From Chrysochromulina parva (Eukaryota; Haptophyta; Prymnesiales; Chrysochromulinaceae): a stretch of 33,345 nucleotides of DNA. Under the pieces are notes generated by a model. That model made no database searches. It saw nothing but the letters and a program-made list of their open reading frames with translations, and had not been told where the DNA came from. Position 1 is the stretch's first letter. Each line of letters starts with the position of its first letter. The stretch lies in NCBI GenBank assembly GCA_002887195.1, contig PJAB01000224.1:1-33345 (forward strand), written 5' to 3'. Of the stretch, positions 15,476-25,743 are shown one piece after another. A program made the position numbers and the translations under genes.

Positions 15476-16420
15476 TCAGCTGCCTTCCCCTCGGATTCCC
15501 TTGGCCGCCGCCGCCTCGGCCGCTGCCTTCTCAGCCGCCGCCATCTCGGCTGCTGCCGCCTTGGCCGCCGCTGCCTCGGCCGCCGCCGCCTCGGCCGCCG
15601 CCTTCACCGCCGCCGCCGCCTCGATCGCCGCCGCCTTCTGCGTCTTGTACACTCGTTCAGCGTCGAGGTTAGCAGCGAGGTTAGCAGCAAGCTGGCGGTC
15701 GGCCGCCGCCTTGGCCGCCGCCACAGCTGCCGCAGTTTCCTCCGCAGACGGATCGCGGTCGAAGAACCGGCCGAAAAACTCCCTGATGCCAGCGAGCAGC
15801 CCGTTCTCCTCTATGATCGCCGCCAGCTTCGGCGCTGTCGCGCCGCCCTCCTTCGCCTTCTGCATGCATGTGCAGAACTCATCAAAGCCGATCTTGCCGG
15901 AGCCGTCGGCATCAACCTCCTTTACCATCGCGTCGAGCTCCTCCGCGCTCATGATTCGGCCGAACGCACTCATGATCTCACCCAGTTTGCTCACGGAGAC
16001 AGCGCCACTGCCGTCCTTGTCGAAGACGTTTTTGTACGAAGCGAGCACCTCCTCGGAAATCGCGAGCGCGGGTGGCTCTGGCGCCACCACCTTGGCCGCG
16101 GGCTCCACCACCTCGGCCGCCACCACTTCGGGTGCCACCACCTCGGCCGCCACCACTTCGGGTGCCACCACTTCAGGTGCCACCACCTCGGCCGCGGGCT
16201 CCACCACCGCAGCAACAGGCTCCGCCACCATTACCGCGGTCGACGGCTTTGCCACCGGCTTTTCCTCTTCGGTCGCCACTACCTCAGCCGGGGGCACTAC
16301 TTCCTCGGTGGACAGTGGCGCCGATTTCAGCACTGGGACCTCCTCAGCGGCAATCGGCTTGAGCTCCTCCGGCTTCGCGGGGTCTGCGATGACGATGGGG
16401 GTAGAAGAGGCGCAGCCCAT
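15476..16420 (-). CDS. Acylated EF-hand calcium-binding protein with Ala-rich coiled coil
   Basis: A 314-residue protein as it stands. ATG 16420 is chosen because it gives MGCASST, a textbook N-myristoylation (Gly2) plus palmitoylation (Cys3) signal that places the protein on a membrane. The frame extends upstream, but without domain character. Residues about 60-120 are Val/Pro/Ala/Glu-rich with VVAPE/VVAAE pentapeptide repeats. Two EF-hands follow. Loop 1, DKDGSGAVSVSK (about 133), has Lys instead of the usual Glu at position 12, so it may not bind Ca2+ well. Loop 2, DADGSGKIGFDE (about 169), is canonical. A long Ala/Glu/Lys helix ends the protein and is cut by a stop at 15476; the continuation is in another frame (see 15263-15475). 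It is divergent from the giant mosaic gene. Confidence 0.85.
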   Translation of the reverse strand: MGCASSTPIVIADPAKPEELKPIAAEEVPVLKSAPLSTEEVVPPAEVVATEEEKPVAKPSTAVMVAEPVAAVVEPAAEVVAPEVVAPEVVAAEVVAPEVVAAEVVEPAAKVVAPEPPALAISEEVLASYKNVFDKDGSGAVSVSKLGEIMSAFGRIMSAEELDAMVKEVDADGSGKIGFDEFCTCMQKAKEGGATAPKLAAIIEENGLLAGIREFFGRFFDRDPSAEETAAAVAAAKAAADRQLAANLAANLDAERVYKTQKAAAIEAAAAVKAAAEAAAAEAAAAKAAAAEMAAAEKAAAEAAAAKGIRGEGS

Positions 16421-16906
16421 GACTCTCTGTTTCGGGGTTCGCGGGTGTTCTGCGAGCGAGGAATCACACGGGTTGCGGCACCGGCACCGCGTACTATGAC
16501 CAGCTCTTAAAAGGCGGCCACATACATGTACTAGTAGATTCACGTCGGAAGGATGCGCAGAATCTATACAAAACGAGCACATGCATGCAAATCACGGCCG
16601 CGACGTCGTAGTGACCATCGCCAGCCGCGACGTAGTTGTGACCAAATTCTCCCAAATTTCAAGTCCGTGTTCAAGTTCTCCCGTTGTCTGTGGAGCGGCG
16701 GCGTTCGTGATGCATGCTGTCAGACACCTCACCTCTCATTCACAAGTGGCAAGCGAAGCGGCATTGCCCGAGCGTCAAACAGCGTGCTGTGGGGAAAGAT
16801 TGGTATTACTCGTCAGTGATGCATGCAAGGTTTCGACGACCGTCTTCAAACGCCAAATGGGAAGCCAATACCTTCTCCCTCGCCACGCGTGTCATAGGTG
16901 ACCCTG
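16421..16906. promoter_or_regulatory. Divergent promoter region between EF-hand and giant mosaic genes
   Basis: A 486-base region between outward-facing starts. It has two imperfect direct repeats. The first pair is ccgcgacgtcgtagtgacca (16598-16617) and ccgcgacgtagttgtgacca (16625-16644), 27 bases apart, containing a palindromic gacgtc core in the first copy. The second pair is gccacgcgtgtcataggtga (16882-16901) and gccacgcgtgtcctaggtga (16919-16938), which straddles the chosen start of the giant gene. These are candidate binding sites; function is inference. Confidence 0.5.
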
Positions 16907-18531
16907 ATGCCGTCCCTTGCCACGCGTGTCCTAGGTGAAATGTTGTCGCCTATGCGGAGCCTGAGCTTCCGCCGGCGAGGCGACAACATCCCGCAGCGCT
17001 CAGCGTGCTCGCCAGCGTGTGGCAGCACGCAGAACTGCACCGCTACTGCAGCGTCGCGTTCACCCGCGACACCAGCCGCCGCCAGCAGCAGCGTTGAGCG
17101 CTGGTCGAGCCCAGAGTCGGTCTCGACGCGGCCGCGACGCTTCGATGCTGCAAACAAAGCCCCCGTGCAGGAGCGCAGCACGCGCGTGTACCAAGAGCGA
17201 CGGCTGGTGCGCACGGATGACTTAAAGGCCGCCGACTTGAGTCTTTGGCTCCAGCACTGCCGACGTGAGAATGGTCTGCATAAAGAGCACCTCGAGGCCA
17301 TCTCGAGACGTATGTATCGAGATGGGCTAGCTCGCAAAGGCGACACCCTGAACGCTGCCGACATGGGTAGTTGGTTCGAGCACATCCAACGAGAGAACCG
17401 TCTGCATAAGGAGCATCTCGAAGCGATCTCGAGACGCATGCATCGAGATGGCCTCATGACCCGCTCCGAGCTGGAGCGTTGGCTCGAGGGCCCCGAAGAG
17501 AATCTGGCGGTGCTCAGCCCCGCGGCTCGCAGTCTGCTCAAGCAACGGCAAGCAGCTACCTCGCCGCACGAGCGGAGATCACGGGCAGATTCCCCGCCCG
17601 AGATGAGAAGAGAGGAGACCACTGAGGAGACCACAGGCGCTGTATTGGGCACTTCCTCGTCCGAGATGAGAAGAGAGGAGACCGCAGGCGCAGCATCGCC
17701 AGGATCATCCTCATCCGCACCACAGCGGCTGCTGCCAGCTGAGTCGCGGCCGTGGCACAATCGTGCCCGCGAGGGGCTGCGAGATTGTAGAGATCGGACG
17801 CACTTGCTGTCGCCACCGATACCAATGCCGCAGCTGCAACTCGGCCAATCGCCCTTGGCATTACCTCCGCCGGCGCGGCTGCCGCGTCCCCGTGCCGACA
17901 TCCACTCTCCCGTCACTCCCGCTCCCTTCCACAGCCCCGCTCCTTTCGACCACGACACGGACCAGCACACCAGAGAGGAGGCCGAGCAAGAGAGATCCTT
18001 CTTGCGCGCGCGGCCGCTCGAGGGCGGCGCACTCGTTGCGGCGCGCGTGCGCCTCGGCATCGTCCTCAGACGTCCACCGCCCTCGGGCCTCGGCCATGCA
18101 TTCAAACAGGCGCTCGAACGCGCCGTGGCCGAGGAGCTGAGCGCTCGCGTGCTGCATGCACAGGCTTGTGCAGACCAGGACGATGGCACAGATGCGGAGC
18201 AGGAGGCTGATAGCCGCGGCACGACAGCCCGCAGCAGCTCAAGCAGCAGCTCCAGCAGCAGCGCCGTACGTGGCGCGCGCAACCCTCCAAACGTGATCGT
18301 GCGCATGAGTGCAAGCGAAGCGCCTGTGCGAGTGCCGACCTTGCACGTGCCCAAGTTGGCCCCCTCGCCCCCCGTGGCCCCATCGTCGCCGTCCTCTCCG
18401 CCGTCCTCTCCGCCGTCCTCTCCGCCGTCCTCTCCGCCGCCAACAGACGAGGAGGCGGAAAGCGCTCACGAGGCCTCGAGCGGTGTGGCAGCCCAGCAGT
18501 ACAACAGCGCATGCGGCAGCGGCAGCGGCAG

Positions 18532-18577
<46 letters not shown>

Positions 18578-21500
18578 AGCGGCGCCGACGCACCCGCCAC
18601 GGCCATCGCCACGTGGCTCGACGTGTGCATCGAAATCGTCGTGGACGCGTCATGCTGGGCGTGGGGATCGGTGCGACATCTGGAGGACGAGATGATCGAG
18701 CTCGCATCTCCCGCGAGGACGGGAGATTGGTGGCACGCGGCGCTTCACCGGTGCGCCAGTCAAGAGTGCGAGCTGCACGTTCTGAAGCTCGAGGCACTCC
18801 GAAGATTTCGATCCGCGGAAGACGTCGCTGCGGCGCTGCAGGGGATGCAGTCGCGCAGCACGCTGCCGCCGCTCACGCTGCCCCTGGCGCTGCCGTCCCC
18901 CTCGCCTTCCTCGGTTCCATGGCTGTCGGAGCTACGGACCGCCGTCGATCGTGCAGAGCAGGCCGTGAATGGGGCCGTGAACGCTCTGGACGGTTGGTTG
19001 AGCATCAAGAATGAGGAGGAGGATGCCACGATGAGACTGCTAGAGGAAGGCGACGGCAGTGGTAACCTCTCGCCGCCCAGAACGCTCATTCGTGTTACTG
19101 CCATCGCCCCTGCTGCTGCCGCCCCTGCTGCTGCCGCCCCTGCTGCTTCCGCCCCTGCTGCCGCCCCTGCTGCAGCCGCCGCCTCGTCGTCCAGCTCCGC
19201 AGCCATACACACCAGGGCCACTCTTACGCGCAACTCGGCCGGCCGTTTCGGCGTCTCCTTTCACTCTCCCGGCGACGGCACCATTCGGCTCGAACACATC
19301 TCAGACGCGCACGACGTGGACGATGAGCGAAAGCTGCTGTGCGTGGGCGACATCGTGCTCTCGATTAACGGGATCCCGCTCGAGACACCTCGCGAGTCCA
19401 AGACAGAGAGCGAGGAGGCGTTTCTCCTCCTGATCGCCCATTCAGGCCAGCACGTGGTGCTACACGTGTGTCGCCCGAGTGCGACGGTCCCGCGGGAGCT
19501 CTCACGGGCCTCCACCGCCATTCCCCTCAAGCTTTGGCGTGGTGCGGCGGATGGTACAGATGATGACGTTGTGGCTGAAGCCGCCTCAGCTTCCTCTTCC
19601 TCAGCCCCTTCGACCGCCGCTGCAACGCTCGAGCCACGAGCGTCGTCGTGGGCGCGCGACTCGCTCACCGTGCGCGTGCTCGTGGGGGAGCTCTCTACGC
19701 GTGTTGAGAGGACTCAGACGTATCACACGCGTCTTCTGGAGCAGCTGGCTCAGTTGTCGTTGATGCTGCAGCTCGAGCGGCGGGAACGCGAGCTGCTCGA
19801 GCTGCTCGAGCGGCGTGAATCCATGGCGGAGCATCGGCACGAGCAGGCGCAGCCGCACACGGCGAGGGACACCCTGGCGGCGTGGTGCAACGCATGTAGC
19901 GACAGCTGGCGCGATCGGCAGCACCTGTGGTTCGCGCGGGCATATGGGAGGGTTCTGCTCGAGACGACGCTCTGGCGGACGATGTTGGAGGTGAGGTGGG
20001 CCATGTTGAAGCTGCAACTGACGCACGCGAGCCTCGAGTGCAATGCAGCCGCCTCAGCTGCCTATGCAGCCACCTTTGGCCGTGCCGTCGAGGCCATGGG
20101 AACCGGCGTCACCTCGAGTGCGAGCTCGATCGGGCGCTGTATCGAGCATATCGCCCACTCGGCCGCCAACGGCTGCCACATGTATCTCGCCAATGAGCTC
20201 GAGCGGCTGGAGCAGCTCGAGACGACGCGGCCGGAGCAGCTCACAGCGGACTCGAGCGCTGGAGCCAGCACAGTTTGGCGTCAACGTGCGCGCTTCGACC
20301 TCCGGGCGGCTGCGACTCGGCGCAAGCTCGATCGGATGCGGTGGTGGGTGCGCTGGCTGCTGCTGCTGCTGCTACGAAGTGTGCAGCTGCTGCTCCTTTG
20401 CGTTCGTTGCTTGCTCGCCCTACTCTCGCCCCGCGCCTTGATGATTGAGATGCTCATCATCATGGGCTTCGTCGCCTCGTCGCCTACTACACTGGGGGTC
20501 CTGGGCGCAGGGCAGCAGGGCGTCCGAGCAGACGGGCAGGGTTTCCAGAGTGTCGGCCAAAACGTCGGCCACGGCATTCAGCAAAGCGTCCAAACTGTCG
20601 GCCAGGGCCTGCACACGGTCAGCGGCGCAGTGGGACAGGGGTTTGGGGCGCTCGGTGCACTTGTGAGCAATGCGGCGGCCGTCTACGTCTTGCAAATTAG
20701 CCCGCCTCCGACGCCTTCCCCATTACCATCTTCTTCACCCCTCTCGCCCCGGCTGACCCTGCCGCCGCCGCAGGCGCCACCTCCGCCACCTTACCCGTCA
20801 CCGACACATCTGTCTCATTTGAAGCCCTCACCACCCATGCACCCAGCACTTCTGGCAGTTGCCTGGCATACGGTGGACAGTCTGGGCCTACATAAGGGTC
20901 TTACGACCTCATCACCGCCGCCCCTTCCGTTGCCGCCCTCGAAGCCTCCCCTTCAATCTTCGCCACCACCTGCTCGGTCTTCGCGGCCACCATCCCTAAT
21001 GCCGCTGCCGCTGCCGCTGCCGCCACGACCGCCGCATTCGCCCTCGCCGCCGCCGCCGTCCCCTTCTGCTGAATCATCTCCCCCTCCTTCCTCACCGCCA
21101 CCGCACCCGCCATCACCCTCGCCGCCGCCACCCTCGCCGCCGCCGCCACCCTCGCCGCCTCCCAGGCCGCCGCCGCCCTCGCCCTCACCCTCGCCGCCCT
21201 ATCGGCGTCATACTCCAGTCTTCGAGATTGAAGGGCCCATCAAGCTCGATGGCCACAGTTGCCTTTATCAGGAGAAGGGCACGCATGCGGCGTTACCTCT
21301 CGGACGCACGCCGTATACCATCGAGGCCTGGATACGACCCGCCGCCTCGGGCAATCCGTACGGAGGCATTGTGGGCTGGGGCGAGTACGGCATCCTGCAT
21401 GGCGCCAACGCTCTCCGGATGGACGGATACCATTCGGTGGCTTCTTATTACTGGGGCGACGACCTGCACGTGTACCCCCACAGTGACGCATTGATCAACC

Positions 21501-24500
21501 TCATCGACGGCGAATGGCACCACGTCGCCACCACCTTCGACGGTGCGTGGCGGCAGCTCTTTATAGACTTCAAGCTTGTTGGCACCAAGGCGTCCGCCGG
21601 CCCTACGGAACTTATCTCCAAGGAGAATTTCTGCATCGGGCGCACCTCCACTTCCGAATTCTTCCACGGGGCCATCCGCGGCGTGCGCATCTACGACGAG
21701 CTCATCGTGCTCATGGCGAACGAATTCTCGCCCTCGCCGCCGCCGCCGCCTCTTCCTCCGTCGTGGCACCGGTTCTTTGGCACCCATCCGCGAGCGCCAC
21801 CTCCGCCACCCCACCCATCGCCGCCTCCGCCACCTTCGCCACCTCTACCATCCCCCCCTCCACCGTCACCTCCGCCGCCGACCCTTCCGCCGCCGTCACC
21901 ACCACCACCATCGCCTCCACCTCCATCGCCCCCGTTGCCCCTGCCTCCGCATGCGCCACCTCCGCCACCTTACCCGTCGCCACCACATCCTTCCCCTTTG
22001 CCGCCCTCGCCGCCCATGCACCCAGCACTCCTGGCAGTTGCCTGGCATACGGTGGACGCTGGTCTGGGCCTTGCTTCACTTGCGGCCCTCATCAAGCTGG
22101 TGACGGCAGTTGCGTCGGGTCTGATCGCCGCGTGCACGCTCTTGCTCGCGTTCTATGTCTTACTCGGGGCCTTGTATGAAAGTGCCTTGTGGCTGTGCGA
22201 GCAAATACAATCGTGGCTGCCACAGCCCTCGGACAACGAGTCGCACGAGCTGCTGGTCGAGGACAAGGAGATGGACGGCAACAGACTGGCCGACGTGTCC
22301 CTGCTGGCCATGGAGCTCAACGCTCATGACGACAGCGTCGAGGTAGAGTCGCCAAAGCGGGGCTTCCTGCCACGGGCTGAGCTCGAGAGTCCGTCACGGA
22401 GATGGGGACTGACAGAGGAACCACCGCTCCGCTCGCCGCTCCCGGCGACCCTCTCTGCTGACGTGCCCTTCGGGCTGCTGAAGCCAGTTGCGCACCGCCC
22501 TTCATACGTGTCGTATGCAGCCACAGGGGAGATCGTGGCGCCGACACTGGCACAGCTGTCTCGATTACCGCCACCACCGCCAGCAACGCCGGAGCCGGTC
22601 GTGATCGATCCATGGCTAACCGCGACAGACGAGGCCACTGGCGACACATACTACTACAGGGAGTACAGTGGGGAGTCGCAGTGGGAACCGCCGTGGCGCT
22701 TGCCACTAGGGCTCGTCGTGCTCGCATTTGGCGCAACTGAGGAAGGCGAGCTGAGCGTGGCTGTGGGCATGCAGGTGACGGTACTTGCCGCGGAGGACGA
22801 TTGGCTCTATGTGGAAGATCAAGGGCGGCGCGAGGGCATGGTCCCGGCTGCATGCGTGCGCCTGCTGCCAGATGGTGCTGCCGAGCCATCGCCGACGATT
22901 GAGCGCACTCGTCTGGCACTGCCCAATTTTGCTGGGTACACCGCTGACGAAACGAGGCGTGAGGCGCCGCCCTTCGCACAGCTCCGCCTCCTGCGCGAGT
23001 CCTTGGACGCTGCCTTAAGCCCCTCGGGGTTGGACGACACAACAGCAGGGCTCGCTCCGGAGCCTTCGGACGGAGCTGACTTCGAAACGGGCGGACGGGG
23101 GCGCAGCGCACAGAAGCCGCCCACGGTGTACATCACGGAGCCGGAGATGGAGCCGGTGCTGATGCAGACGCCTCAGCCGGAGCCCACCCCGGAGCAGCAC
23201 GAGCCGACGCCGGAGCTAAAGCCGGAACCGTCTGCAACGGCTGCTTCCCCGGCCACCCATCCGTCTCAGGATATGTCTCAGGAGGAGGCTCCGATTCCGT
23301 CAGCACCTTCATCAGCCCCGGCTTCCCAGTATATGTCTCAGGAGGCTTCGATTCCGTCAGCACCTTCATCAGCCCCGGCACCTGCATCAGCCCCGGCTGT
23401 CGCCGTCGAGCCGATAACGATCGTGCGCACGAGGCCCTTGGTGCCTCCTCTCGTGATCCCTGCCGTACAGGCAGCTAAGGCAAAGGCTGCGCAGGAGGAT
23501 GCAGCCGCAGCGGCGAGCGCGCTGGGGGAGGCGGAGCTGGCCGCTTCGGACGCTGCCGAGGTGGCGGCGGCTGAAGCGCAGGCGGTGGCGTTGGCGGACG
23601 GCGAGGGTAGCATGGCTCATTGGGCGGCCGTTACGATGGCCAACACGGCCGGTGCCGTGCATGCGAGCCTTTTGGGATGGTTCCATTCCATCCAATCGAT
23701 GGCGACGCCGCCACCGCTACCGCCAGCTGGATGGGAACGTCTGCCAGACGAGGAGGGGGGCGTCGTGTTGGGCGTCGAGCATGCTCGGGCTGCTGGGTCT
23801 GTCGGGTCTGCTGGGTCTGCTGGGTCTGCTGGGTCTGCTGGGTCTGCTGGGGCAGATCGGCCGTCTGACAATCCCTACGCCGTGCTCTATTGGTGTGAGG
23901 GCAGGCCGTTACCGCGTCCCAGCACCCACCTTCTTGCCCGCTGCCGCGGCGTCGCTCACACTCGCGCCCAGGGGGCTGAGGCAGCCAATGTACACGCGCC
24001 CACGTCGGGCGGAGTTGCGAGGAGCCCACCGAAGATGGTTCCGAAGGTGAAGACGATCGCCATCTCGCCTCGCAGCGCCGGCAGCGGCGGTGGCGAGTGC
24101 TTCAACGCAGCGCGTGCTAGGCTGCAAGCTCCGCGCCGAGGCAGCTCCGCGACCCTGATCAACGCGACGCCGAGAGCAGCCACGGCACGTGAGCACATGT
24201 TCGAATTCAAGCCGCCGCCTCCGGTGCCGATGGTGCAGTCGGCACGCCCATCGTTGAACCCGGCCACCGAGCGCACGCTGCAACGCCGGGACTCACTCCG
24301 ACGCCTGTCCGCCTTGCAGCCGGTGAGCCGTCTCGGCGGCCATTGGAAGGCTCGTCCCCGCGACGTGCCCTCATCCGCCCTCTCTACCCCACGCGTTGCC
24401 CCTCCCCCCGGCTCGACCCCTCGGGACGACGCTCGGTACGACGCTCGGTCCGGCTCTACCTCGCACCGAGCCAGCCTCTCGCCTGCTCCCAGCCAAAGCC

Positions 24501-25366
24501 TCTCGCCACCCACGGCACCCTCCGAGGAGATGGACGTGGGAGCAGCGAGCCCTGCTCAGGTTGGGTTGGACGCCAGAGGTCAGACGAGTAGCCATCGCGC
24601 GGGATGCGTGGGTGCTAGAGATGAGACGTCGAGCCTCGGCAAGGGGATCGAGTTGGGCAGAGCCGAACCTGGCAGGCGAGAGGAGCCAAGCGGCCTGGAC
24701 TCCCCGCGCGCTGATTGGTCGATACGCACCCCACCGACCGAACGCTCTCTCCTCTCCCCTCCCGACCGAACTGGTCCTCCCCTCACGCAAACGGGCATGG
24801 AGCCATCGCCCAGACTCGAGCTCCTCAGCGAGGAGCCATCCCAAGAGTGTGGAACTGACAAACCTTCGCCGATGGAGCCATCGCCCAGATTCGAGCTCCT
24901 CATCGAGGAGCCATCCCAAGAGTGTGGAACTGACAAACCTTCGCCGATGGAGCCATCGCCCAGATTCGAGCTCCTCATCGAGGAGCCATCCCAAGAGTGT
25001 GGAACTGACGAACCTTCGCCGACCCTATCATCGACCCATTCGCCGAACCTATCGCCAAATCTATCGCCGACCCTGTCACGGGCGAAACCATTCGCTTCAT
25101 TGCGGCCCAAGTCTCCCTTCACACCTCCACGGCGTGAACGGCGTGAGGTAGTGCCACCATTCCAAGCACCATTCATGGAGGTCCATCCGCTGGCATTGCC
25201 GAATCACGCTCGGGACGACGCGCCCGATGACGTGGAGAATGCACGAGGCGCGTGGCGGCAGAGGAGAATGCACGAGGCGAGAGCGCAATTTGCTGCGAAG
25301 CAGAAGGCGCGAGCAACAGCAGCAGGCCAAGGCTCTAGGCGCGACGAGGCGTTTCTGAACGCATGA
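16907..25366 (+). CDS. Giant mosaic membrane protein: PDZ, LamG, WW and SH3 domains
   Basis: A single open frame of 2,819 codons. In order (residues counted from ATG 16907): a 42-residue tandem duplication (106-190; AISRRMxRDGL), Ser/Pro-rich linkers, a Gly-Asp run (about 540-556), a PDZ-like domain (767-855; GRFGVSFHS, CVGDIVLSINGIPL), a Leu-rich coiled coil (920-980), a hydrophobic span (1146-1190), a Pro-rich rod (1264-1434), a LamG/concanavalin-like domain (1437-1603; YTIEAWIRP, DGEWHHVATTFDGAWRQLFI), a second Pro-rich rod (1606-1705), a span (1727-1755), a WW domain (1899-1928; YYYREYSGESQWEPP), an SH3 domain (1934-1990; LSVAVGMQVTVL, DDWLYVED, GMVPAACVRLL) and a three-copy 25-residue repeat (2630-2705). 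Inferred topology: an extracellular LamG on Pro-rich stalks, with PDZ, WW and SH3 inside, as for an adhesion or cell-covering receptor linked to the cytoskeleton. The alternative start is 16940. No known protein with this order comes to mind. Confidence 0.85.
17223..17474 (+). repeat. 126-bp tandem duplication (42-residue unit) in the giant gene
   Basis: Two adjacent 126-base units encode LKAADLSLWLQHCRRENGLH... and LNAADMGSWFEHIQRENRLH..., both containing KEHLEAISRRM and RDGL. The unit is predicted to be helical. I do not recognise it as a named domain. Confidence 0.88.
18533..18575 (+). repeat. (ggcgac)n run encoding Gly-Asp repeats
   Basis: About seven head-to-tail ggcgac hexamers encode GDGDGD..., flanked by Gly-Ser repeats. 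It is a flexible acidic linker and could bind divalent cations weakly (inference). Confidence 0.88.
20774..20880 (+). repeat. Pro-rich duplicated segment, copy 1 (upstream of LamG)
   Basis: Starts gcgccacctccgccacctta and ends in sequence encoding MHPALLAVAWHTVD. A close second copy lies at 21953-22057, about 1.18 kb downstream, so the LamG module sits between two copies of the same segment. Confidence 0.88.
21953..22057 (+). repeat. Pro-rich duplicated segment, copy 2 (downstream of LamG)
   Basis: Starts gcgccacctccgccacctta and again encodes MHPALLAVAWHTVD, here leading into the second membrane span. Differences from copy 1 are clustered in the middle. Confidence 0.88.
23796..23849 (+). 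repeat. 9-bp minisatellite (gggtctgct) in the giant gene
   Basis: About six units of gggtctgct encode an Ala-Gly-Ser tripeptide run. It follows PPAGWERLPDEEGG, which looks like the first half of a WW domain, so the repeat may interrupt a second, broken WW module. Confidence 0.85.
24797..25021 (+). repeat. 75-bp repeat x3 in the giant gene
   Basis: Three tandem copies begin at 24797, 24872 and 24947. Each encodes a 25-residue unit (MEPSPRFELLIEEPSQECG then TDKPSP) with few changes. The near identity points to recent expansion. Confidence 0.93.
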
Positions 25367-25743
25367 GCCGCCCAGCCGCGGCCCGCGCTGGGTGGGTCGT
25401 TCAGTGAGGGAGGGGCTTAGATAGTCTCCTAAAAGCACGCTCATGCACGAAAAGTAGACGAAACGGAATGGTTTCCGTTGCCGGGACGCTGTAACGGGCG
25501 CGAGCGTCGCGGAGCTTGTGGGGGTCCGAGCGACGTGCGCGCGCGCGCGCGTCGTGTGAACAACTCAGCATGCGGAAAGTTGATGTGTGTCGAACTGTCG
25601 ATTCAACTGACAGAGCTTTTCGCATACCCGTGTGTCGATTCAAATGACCAATTCGCATAGGACTTCCCAGTGTTTTTGTCGGTTCAAAAACACCGGGTGT
25701 GAATTGAGTGAATCGCGTGTGTGGGAGAGAGGGGTTCCTCGCG
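25367..25743. promoter_or_regulatory. Intergenic/promoter of aroQ with GC run and hairpin
   Basis: A 377-base gap between two plus-strand genes. It contains an alternating purine-pyrimidine run (acgtgcgcgcgcgcgcgcgt, 25533-25552) capable of Z-DNA. A perfect 9-bp stem with a 6-base loop lies at 25670-25693 (gtgtttttg / caaaaacac), 50 bases before the aroQ ATG. Similar gtcgattcaa/gtcgattcaa/gtcggttcaa words recur near 25597, 25633 and 25678. Confidence 0.55.

Noticed and set aside
14819..16510. 563-codon plus-strand open frame
   Set aside because: Mostly antisense to the EF-hand gene; its Arg/Leu/His repeats mirror the Ala/Glu codons of the opposite strand.
16846..18354. 502-codon minus-strand open frame
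   Set aside because: Antisense to the start of the giant gene, Ser/Arg-rich, and lacking domains; the plus-strand frame has clear domains.
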